Assembly: GCA_030430875.1 (NCBI GenBank) | Contig: JAUIKI010000024.1 | Location: 1 to 11,582 of the forward strand | DNA from: Gammaproteobacteria bacterium | GTDB lineage: Bacteria > Pseudomonadota > Gammaproteobacteria > Pseudomonadales > JAUIKI01 | Length of the DNA stretch: 11,582 nt | Reading direction: 5' to 3' | Part shown: in pieces, positions 1-5,841 of the stretch | How the letters are laid out: each line of letters opens with the position of its first letter | How positions within the stretch are numbered: the first letter of the stretch is position 1 | Notes under the pieces: model-generated | The model's input: the letters and a program-made list of their open reading frames with translations, nothing else | What the model was told of the DNA's origin: nothing | The model's database searches: none | Position numbers and translations under genes: made by a program

Positions 1-1
1 G

Positions 2-805
2 GTTTTTGCTATGGTAGCAGGGTTTTTATTAAACTATAGCCAGCATGTCAGAGATAAAATTGCTTACAATGAGAAAGTAAATGCTATGTTTTCAGCAGGC
101 ACTTATATTGCCCATGAGCTTCGCACACCACTTTCAACCATTAGAAACAACATGGATGGGATTAACAAATATTTACCTAAACTTATACGTAATAGTAAAA
201 TACTTATTGAAAGTGATATAGAAAACGCTGACTACATTGATGCTAATAAAATTACTCAATTGAAAAAAACAATTAATAGCAATAATAAACAAATTGAATA
301 TTCACATGCAATCATCAATGCAGTTTTAACAAATACAAACTTACACCTTTATAAAGATCAAAATCCATCAAAGCATTCAATAAAAAAATGTATTGATTTA
401 GCTATCCAACGTTATCCGTTTAAACCTGGACAAAAAGAATTAATTCATATTGACGGCCCTGATTTTCGGTTCAATGGATTTGATATATTAGTAAACCAAA
501 TTTTACAAAATTTGCTTAGAAATGCATTTTTTTACATAAAGAAATCTGGCAAGGGAGAAATATTTTTTACCACAGAAGAATGTGAATCTTATAATTGTCT
601 ATATTTCAAGGATACTGGAGAAGGGATTAAATCTGATCAAGTCAAGAGGGTTTTCAACAGATTCTATACAACTCGGTTTGAAGGAACGGGGATTGGACTA
701 TCTTTCTGCAAAGAGGCAATGATAAACATGGAAGGAAATATCACATGTTCATCTGTTTATGGACAATATACAGAATTTACCCTGTCATTCCCTAAAATAG
801 GCTAA
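2..805 (+). CDS. CqsS/LqsS-like sensor histidine kinase, C-terminal part
   Basis: This is the cytoplasmic half of a two-component sensor kinase that would autophosphorylate on histidine and pass phosphate to a response regulator. The reading frame is open to the left window edge, so the ATG at base 11 is probably internal and the N-terminal sensor (in CqsS/LqsS a multi-helix membrane domain) lies outside. Visible in order are an H-box AHELRTPL with the phospho-histidine codon at 113-115, a helical dimerisation region, an N-box NLLRNAFFYI near 515-540, a G1 box DTGEGIK from 611, an F-box FNRFYTTRFEG, and a G2 box GTGIGLSF from 683. The protein ends directly after the ATPase domain with no attached receiver, which is like LqsS and unlike CqsS. 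The response regulator starts 52 bases downstream on the same strand, so they are probably one operon. The kinase call is secure; the CqsS/LqsS subfamily is from recalled resemblance. Confidence 0.88.
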   Translation, partial: VFAMVAGFLLNYSQHVRDKIAYNEKVNAMFSAGTYIAHELRTPLSTIRNNMDGINKYLPKLIRNSKILIESDIENADYIDANKITQLKKTINSNNKQIEYSHAIINAVLTNTNLHLYKDQNPSKHSIKKCIDLAIQRYPFKPGQKELIHIDGPDFRFNGFDILVNQILQNLLRNAFFYIKKSGKGEIFFTTEECESYNCLYFKDTGEGIKSDQVKRVFNRFYTTRFEGTGIGLSFCKEAMINMEGNITCSSVYGQYTEFTLSFPKIG

Positions 806-857
806 AATTACAATAGGTTAATAGTGAATTTATCAACAGGAACCTGCGGAAAAAACC

Positions 858-1895
858 ATGTATTACGAAACCATTGCTAAAACAACCGTACATCCATTTT
901 ATTTCCCGACTCAGACTGTTTTTGTAGATGACGAACTAGATTTTATTAGCTCGATGATTCTAATCATGCCTGTGGAATTTTCTTATTATTGGTTTGATAA
1001 TCCGATGCAGGCATTAGATTATTTCCAGGATTTTAAACATACAGGGACTTTTTCAAAATCATTAACACTCAAATTTCCAGAATGTTATGTGATGCCTTCA
1101 TTTGATTTTTGTTTAGATGAATCTCTTGTTTTTAAGTATCTAAGCAGTCGATCTCGATTTGATGAAATTTCTAGTGCAGTTATTGACTTTGTAATGCCGG
1201 AGATGGATGGAATTGCACTGTCCAGTTACATTGATGATCGAATTAGAAAAATTATTCTAACAGGCGCTGCAGACAAAGATAAAACACTGACTGCTCTTAA
1301 TCAAGGCACTATTAATAATTTTTTCACGAAAGAAGATAAATTATCTCTTCAATTAATTGCTAAAACAATTGAAGAAACACAACATAACTATTTCTCAAGC
1401 CTGACTAGTTCAATTATTGATTACCTTGGCCAAGATCATTTCATAAAAAATAAAGGTTTTAAGAAATATTTTTATGGCATGGTTTTTAACCGTCAAATTG
1501 TTGAATATTACTTAATCGGCCCTAATAAATTTTTATCTTTAAACTCTGCTGGCCAATGCTTTTTAACATTGATAGAAGATCATGATTCGCTATCTCAACA
1601 TTATGAAATAGCAAAATCACGCAATGCACCACAAGATTTACTGGATCAGCTCAATGTAGGCGGTCTGATTCCTTACTTTCAAACTGATGATGGGTTTTAT
1701 GACTCATCCATACAGGATTGGCGAGAATGCTTATATAAACAATTTCTTATTAATGCATCAGCTAATAAGTTTGTTTGTACGACATTCCCCATATCACAAT
1801 ATAAAGAGTACGATTTTGATAGCATATATTCTTTGGAGCAGTACAAACATGAATTTCCTGATGGCGATGGAGGTATAGCAAACAGACTGACATAA
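858..1895 (+). CDS. Response regulator, LqsR-like
   Basis: This is probably the partner of the kinase just upstream. The N-terminal receiver domain (about residues 20-170) has every catalytic residue: acidic pair D24/D25 in FVDDE, phospho-acceptor D110 in VIDFVMPEMDG, T135 in ILTGAA and K158 in FFTKED. The distance from D25 to D110 is about 85 residues, against about 45 in CheY, so an insertion of roughly 40 residues sits between the first and third strands. The C-terminal half (about 180-345) has no DNA-binding helix-turn-helix that I can recognise. The total length and the pairing with a LqsS-like kinase resemble LqsR of Legionella as I remember it. The ATG at 858 is kept because the receiver begins at residue 20 and the next Met, residue 32, is inside it; no strong ribosome site precedes it. 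The last 10-12 residues look like kinase sequence, so the natural C-terminus may be lost (see findings). Confidence 0.85.
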   Translation: MYYETIAKTTVHPFYFPTQTVFVDDELDFISSMILIMPVEFSYYWFDNPMQALDYFQDFKHTGTFSKSLTLKFPECYVMPSFDFCLDESLVFKYLSSRSRFDEISSAVIDFVMPEMDGIALSSYIDDRIRKIILTGAADKDKTLTALNQGTINNFFTKEDKLSLQLIAKTIEETQHNYFSSLTSSIIDYLGQDHFIKNKGFKKYFYGMVFNRQIVEYYLIGPNKFLSLNSAGQCFLTLIEDHDSLSQHYEIAKSRNAPQDLLDQLNVGGLIPYFQTDDGFYDSSIQDWRECLYKQFLINASANKFVCTTFPISQYKEYDFDSIYSLEQYKHEFPDGDGGIANRLT

Positions 1896-2204
1896 GACGT
1901 TATAAACACTGTATTATATCATCTAGCCAAATCTGGAAAAGGTGAGATATACATTACCATTGTTAAAGGCAATTCAGAAAATAAGCTTCATTTTAAAGAT
2001 ACTGGAGAAGGCATTAAACCGTATCAAGTGAAACAGATATTTGATCGATTTTTTACAACACGATTTGAAGGAGTGGGTATTGGTTTATCCTTTTGTAAAG
2101 ACTCGATGCAGTCGATGGGGGGTGATATCATCTGTCGATCTGAATATGGAAGTTACACCGAATTTATCCTGTCTTTTCCAAAAATTGAAGTGATCGGGTC
2201 CTGA
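1896..2204 (+). pseudogene. Remnant of a second sensor histidine kinase (ATPase domain)
   Basis: Translating on in the response regulator's frame past its stop codon at 1893-1895 gives about 100 codons of histidine-kinase ATPase domain ending at the TGA at 2202-2204. It contains DTGEGIK, FDRFFTTRFEG, GVGIGLSF and a terminal YTEFILSFPKI. By hand alignment 57 of 85 residues match the C-terminus of the kinase at 2-805, so the two are paralogues. There is no start codon near the beginning, no H-box, and the N-box asparagines are replaced (D and T at the two positions), so it cannot be a working kinase by itself. Similarity to the intact kinase seems to continue upstream across the stop into the last codons of the regulator (from about 1860). 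It is most simply the leftover of a deletion or recombination. Expression as a readthrough extension of the regulator is possible but unsupported. Confidence 0.8.
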
Positions 2205-2238
2205 AATATAGGTGAGACCTTTAAAATAATACTCCACA

Positions 2239-3888
2239 TTAACAAACATCTGGCCCATCATTGCCAGATGTTTGATTAGCTTGGGTGTTGAAGGTTAGTT
2301 CAGGGTGTGCACGCTGTTCTTGTCGAGTCACTTCTTCAAATATAGCCGCTGATTCTGTATCCATGGCGATATCATCAGCTTCACACTCAGTCATAAGCTG
2401 AGCTTGAAATGGTGTTAAATTTGATTTTGTATTCACGTCGCTGGTGGTATCCACTACTTGATCCACCGTGATACCAAATTTGGCCGTTTGATCATTCAGT
2501 TCTACATTACGTAGCAACACCGTATTGGCTGGATTATCTCCTTCACTGACACGACTGATCTGAAGATCTTGATCGATGGGTTTCAGTCGAAATTCAGCTA
2601 TTTCACCCGCTTCATTCTGAACGGTTAAATGATAATTTTGGGTGTTTGGTTGATATTGAGCTCTACCTTGCAAACGAAAGCCATCAATATCAATTTGTCC
2701 ATCGGTATCAATTACTCGGTCTTGACCAAAGGCCCCTGAGAATTGATAGGTGTCAATGCCTTCACCGCCAACTAAGACATCATGACCTGTTCCACCGATT
2801 AATCGATCATTATCCGCGCCGCCGTGTAATACGTCGTTACCATTTTCACCAATGAGCGTGTCATTACCATCATTTCCATACATCAGATCATTAGCATGTT
2901 GAGGGGCGCCTATGTTTGTTGTTGGGGTCAAAGTAGAGCCTGTTTCATTGGCTAGGTCACTGGATACCCAATCAATTTTTTGACCAAAGCCATCTTCAAT
3001 TTGTAAGCGCTGTAGGCCTGGCGACATTTGCTCTGTGAGATTTTCTGCATAGTCATAGTAGGGATATTGATTTGGATTCACAATGCCACCGGTGACTATA
3101 TCATTACCTTGGCGTGCTTGGTGGAGAAATCCAATGACTTCACGCACCTCGGTTATATCGACAGAATAGGGGTCATTGCGACCATTTGAATAGGTGCCAA
3201 ACATATCAGCTTCTTGATTGTGTCGATTTTGTAGTCCAACAGCAATATTTTGATCAGTTGCATTGCCTCGAATATCATAACGAATCTCTGCCCATATTTT
3301 AGTGTGCTGCAAAGGATCGTCTGCGCTATTATTTACCAAATTTTTTGTGGTAGGAAAAGCCTGTCCGAAGTTGTAAATCATTGATGCCAAAATTGCTCGC
3401 TCTCGACATTCTGGTAATGTTTCACCAAGATAGCGATCAAGATTTGGTGTTGCTGGGTTAGCGTCAGCCAGATTTTCATAGGTGCTAATGATGTTATTGA
3501 AAAGTGAGGTTGCTTCATTTCGAGTTATTTCGACATCAGATAATGCTGAAACCATTTGAGTCTTTGTAACAGCTGTATCATGTAATGGGTGTCCAGGTAG
3601 GTTGACCTGTCTGTTGTTCTGAAAAGCATCCAGAATCTCTTCGTGATCTTCTGTCATTTGGTGATTAGGGTCTTGGATAAATTGATTGATAGTTATTCTC
3701 ACTTCATTTGCTGGGCGGACAACGATGTCATAGCCGAAACCAATTGCAGCACTTTTGCCGTCATCATGGATACCACGATTCGTGTTGTTTTCATACAAAG
3801 CGCCATTTTCTATGGGTAAAATTAATGTATTACGATCATTTTCATATGAACCATGAGCCCAGTTTGTATTGATATTTGCTAGCGGCAT
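2239..3888 (-). CDS. RTX-repeat muramidase-like protein, probable type I secretion substrate
   Basis: The N-terminal region (about residues 20-185) resembles the T4-lysozyme/pesticin fold that cleaves peptidoglycan. E27 in the PIENGALY context is the likely catalytic acid. AAIGFGYD at 47-54 corresponds to the TIGxGH motif of T4 lysozyme and to the T-x5-D motif of pesticin, with D54 kept but the usual Thr replaced by A48. AILASMIYNFG (about 165-175) matches the conserved ALxSFxFNxG helix of such enzymes. A middle region of unknown fold follows. Residues 337-383 hold five tandem calcium-binding nonapeptides of the GGxGxDxLx type. The C-terminal 166 residues are acidic and unassigned. There is no N-terminal signal peptide, so a C-terminal type I secretion signal is expected, although no exporter gene is in the window. 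The start has AGGA seven bases upstream (3896-3899). It lies 25 bases after the secreted-protein gene and is probably co-transcribed with it. Whether it is catalytically active is uncertain. Confidence 0.8.
   Translation of the reverse strand: MPLANINTNWAHGSYENDRNTLILPIENGALYENNTNRGIHDDGKSAAIGFGYDIVVRPANEVRITINQFIQDPNHQMTEDHEEILDAFQNNRQVNLPGHPLHDTAVTKTQMVSALSDVEITRNEATSLFNNIISTYENLADANPATPNLDRYLGETLPECRERAILASMIYNFGQAFPTTKNLVNNSADDPLQHTKIWAEIRYDIRGNATDQNIAVGLQNRHNQEADMFGTYSNGRNDPYSVDITEVREVIGFLHQARQGNDIVTGGIVNPNQYPYYDYAENLTEQMSPGLQRLQIEDGFGQKIDWVSSDLANETGSTLTPTTNIGAPQHANDLMYGNDGNDTLIGENGNDVLHGGADNDRLIGGTGHDVLVGGEGIDTYQFSGAFGQDRVIDTDGQIDIDGFRLQGRAQYQPNTQNYHLTVQNEAGEIAEFRLKPIDQDLQISRVSEGDNPANTVLLRNVELNDQTAKFGITVDQVVDTTSDVNTKSNLTPFQAQLMTECEADDIAMDTESAAIFEEVTRQEQRAHPELTFNTQANQTSGNDGPDVC
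2243..2274. terminator. 12-bp perfect hairpin at convergent gene ends, possible terminator
   Basis: Bases 2243-2254 pair perfectly with 2263-2274 around an 8-base loop. The hairpin sits within the last codons of the RTX muramidase gene (- strand) and about 40 bases after the kinase remnant (+ strand), where the two transcription units converge. Neither flank has a proper T-run, though the - strand exit is AT-rich. It could stop transcription weakly in both directions or protect a 3' end. Confidence 0.35.
2740..2880 (-). repeat. Five tandem RTX nonapeptide repeats (coding)
   Basis: Within the muramidase-like gene this segment encodes five consecutive nine-residue units, residues 337-383, beginning YGNDGNDTL, IGENGNDVL, HGGADNDRL, IGGTGHDVL and VGGEGIDTY. 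The aspartate and glycine positions are those that bind calcium in beta-roll structures of type I secreted proteins. The units are diverged at the DNA level, so this is an old protein repeat rather than a recent DNA duplication. Confidence 0.9.
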
Positions 3889-3913
3889 TTTCTTTTCCTG
3901 ATTTTTATATGAA

Positions 3914-4486
3914 TTATTGAATCATTTTAAGTTGGTTGTTCTGAATGTAGTCACGTAGATTTATCGGTTTAATGGGATCATCCAATGAAATACTTTTACA
4001 GCTTGAATAGTTTGCAGTGTCGACAGAGACACATAGCAATGCTTCAAAGCGATTAATTAATATTGAGCTAAAACTAGTAGTGCCCCATCCTTCATAGCCA
4101 CATGTTTCATGAAACAGTTGTTTATCAAGAATGACTTGATCATCCGCTTTTAGGGAAATTTCAGCGCTTGGATTGCCTCCGCATCGTTTCAAATGAGCTT
4201 GTTCATAAACAATTTCTAAGTCATATATTTTATCGCCAACCTGGCAACTTTGCTTGAAAGGCTCAGTACTTTTTTCATGAATACCGATCTTTTTTAGCTT
4301 GTCTAAATAATTGGGTGTTTTATTTGCCTGAACTTTTGGTGTGGTAATTGCCTCAATTTTAAAAATATCCAGTTCATTGATGCACTGCACTTGAAAAAAT
4401 TTTCGACTTTGATCAGCGAGTGTGTTCGACATATAGACCCCACACATTAACAGAATGATAAATTTGCTGGTGATCCGTATTATCAT
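3914..4486 (-). CDS. Small secreted cysteine-rich protein of unknown function
   Basis: I do not recognise the family. Residues 1-24 form a typical Sec signal peptide: positive start (R4, K8), hydrophobic core IILLMCGV, and a likely cleavage after TLA at residue 24. The cysteine at 15 is in the core and its surroundings do not fit a lipobox, so it is probably not a lipoprotein. The mature part of 166 residues has six cysteines (35, 81, 102, 129, 152, 163), enough for three disulfide bonds, consistent with a periplasmic or extracellular location. A conserved-looking patch is CGYEGWGTTSF at 129-139. GGAG eight bases before the ATG supports the start. The RTX muramidase gene follows after 25 bases on the same strand, so they are probably an operon. 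A role as immunity protein or inhibitor for the muramidase would suit the arrangement, but no sequence similarity shows it. Confidence 0.72.
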   Translation of the reverse strand: MIIRITSKFIILLMCGVYMSNTLADQSRKFFQVQCINELDIFKIEAITTPKVQANKTPNYLDKLKKIGIHEKSTEPFKQSCQVGDKIYDLEIVYEQAHLKRCGGNPSAEISLKADDQVILDKQLFHETCGYEGWGTTSFSSILINRFEALLCVSVDTANYSSCKSISLDDPIKPINLRDYIQNNQLKMIQ

Positions 4487-4754
4487 GATTTCTTCTCCCT
4501 TTGAATGTATGTGGTTTCTATCAACTACTGCATGATAAAGATCCTTTTATTGACAGGTTGAAGAGGTGTTTACCCAGAAGTGTGCTCTAGGAAATGTATC
4601 TGAAATTAGGTCTTTTTAGTAGCAATTCATTTGTTATTTGGTTGATTTTCAAACCAATCGATGTAAAAACAGTAATTGTCCTACAAAGTTGTTAGCCAAT
4701 GGCTTAGAGACATCAAAAGAATATAATGCAGCGCTGATAGTGGCTGATCGAGAT
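4487..4754. other. Non-coding stretch upstream of the secreted-protein gene
   Basis: This AT-rich interval should contain the promoter of the two-gene unit transcribed leftward from 4486, but I could not pick a convincing -35/-10 pair. A small inverted repeat (TTGGTT at 4638-4643 and AACCAA at 4652-4657) is present and may be chance. No open reading frame of note is seen. Confidence 0.4.
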
Positions 4755-4797
4755 CTAAAAAATCGGGCACACACAGGCTGTGTGCCCGATTTTTTAG
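4755..4797 (-). terminator. Strong intrinsic terminator of the DUF924 gene
   Basis: Bases 4755-4773 pair with 4779-4797 to give a 19-bp perfect stem with a 5-base loop. The GC-rich core GGGCACACA is flanked by A6 on one side and T6 on the other, so it has a T-run in both directions. It begins 13 bases after the DUF924 stop codon and clearly serves that leftward gene. It would also insulate the secreted-protein/muramidase unit from readthrough. Confidence 0.92.
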
Positions 4798-4810
4798 TAA
4801 AGAAAATAGA

Positions 4811-5350
4811 CTAAAAACTAGATCCGGGCTGTTGCAGAAAAGCGATTTCTTCAGGGGTTGATGGTCTGCCTAAAATATCATTTCGATGTGGGTATCGACC
4901 AAATCTATCGATAATTGCTTTGTGTTTAAGTTCAAATTCAAGATTATTGGGAAGTTTGCTGTATAAAATCACTGCTTCTTCATGCACTTGTCTGGATTCA
5001 CTGTGCATAAATGGCATGTAGCAAAATGGCTGTTGAGTAGAGGTTAACATCATATCATCATGATTATCAATCATTTCTCGAGAAAGGCTTAGTGCCATTG
5101 AATCATAGGCAAAGGCATCAGGCTTATTTCGATAGATGTTTCTTGAAAATTGATCTAATACGATGATTTCTGCCAATCGGCCTAGAGGTGTTTTTCTCCA
5201 TATATCCAGTTCACCATTGATGGCTTTATTGTGTGTTGTTAAAAACCGAGTGGTGATTAGTGCATCTGTCTGATCATTTTTCATCCACCAGTCTGTGGGT
5301 GTTAGCTCTTCGAACCAAAAGGTAATGACTGTTTCATGGCTAGTATTCAT
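4811..5350 (-). CDS. DUF924 family protein
   Basis: This 179-residue protein matches the DUF924 family (all-helical, TPR-like fold; biochemical role unknown) over its whole length. Family hallmarks seen are an N-terminal VITFWFEEL followed by WWMKND, the central block GRLAEIIVLDQFSRNIYR with the following AFAYD (residues 57-82), the PFCYMPFMHSES segment (about 108-119), and the C-terminal IIDRFGRYPHRNDILGR (about 146-162) followed by the STPEE motif. The length is normal for the family and no truncation is seen. It is soluble, with no signal peptide or membrane segment. The gene stands alone: a strong terminator follows directly and the next gene to its right is divergent. A possible TATAAT box lies about 50 bases before the start. 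Confidence 0.93.
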   Translation of the reverse strand: MNTSHETVITFWFEELTPTDWWMKNDQTDALITTRFLTTHNKAINGELDIWRKTPLGRLAEIIVLDQFSRNIYRNKPDAFAYDSMALSLSREMIDNHDDMMLTSTQQPFCYMPFMHSESRQVHEEAVILYSKLPNNLEFELKHKAIIDRFGRYPHRNDILGRPSTPEEIAFLQQPGSSF

Positions 5351-5399
5351 GATTGTTTTTCTGTTGGAGTTGATCAGTTAATTTGATAGCATCTTACAC

Positions 5400-5405
5400 A
5401 TTATA
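5400..5405 (-). promoter_or_regulatory. Candidate -10 box for the DUF924 gene
   Basis: On the - strand this reads TATAAT, a perfect sigma-70 -10 hexamer, about 50 bases upstream of the ATG. There is no good -35 hexamer at 17 bases, so the promoter is plausible rather than proven. Confidence 0.4.
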
Positions 5406-5841
5406 CGTACAAGGAAGAATAGAGGCGAGACTATTGCAAAAAAATTACAACGATAAAAATGACTAAAAATTGCTATGTTTTCGTTGCAAAACTACTATGA
5501 ACGACAATACGGCGTGAAAAAATGACTTAAAATGTTTATTTTATACCGATAAACTGCGCTTTTTTATCAAATTTTGCCTTGTCTTACCTTTGCTAATGAT
5601 ATTGTGCAACAACCCTTGTGTGCCGATGGAAATTTATTGTTAGAAAATAGCCATTAAAAATTGTGCTAATGTTAGAGGGTTAATTTTGGTATTTAATGAT
5701 TGGTAGTCGATGTGGAGTTTCTGTGGCAGTGTGATAAAAAATTCACGGTAACCGATAGATAAGTTTCTTGCTTGGCGTTAAGATAGTTTATGCGCCGTCT
5801 CAATGTTGGTAGAAGCTTGAATTTCAACACATAAAAATAGT
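5406..5841. promoter_or_regulatory. Long divergent intergenic region
   Basis: The gap of 491 bases between the divergent DUF924 and decarboxylase genes is very AT-rich and has no credible reading frame. It should hold the promoter and any operators of the decarboxylase; I could not settle on a single -35/-10 pair. An exact ten-base direct repeat, AAAAATGACT, occurs at 5455-5464 and 5518-5527, and TTGCAAAA occurs twice nearby (about 5444 and 5484). No riboswitch-like fold was recognised by eye. Confidence 0.4.

Noticed and set aside
1687..1909. Short frames on both strands over the end of the response regulator
   Set aside because: No ribosome site or recognisable protein features; the regulator frame and the in-frame kinase remnant explain the sequence.
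2239..3888. Pore-forming RTX cytotoxin of the HlyA type
   Set aside because: Only five repeats, no hydrophobic pore-forming region, no adjacent acyltransferase, and a lysozyme-like N-terminus.
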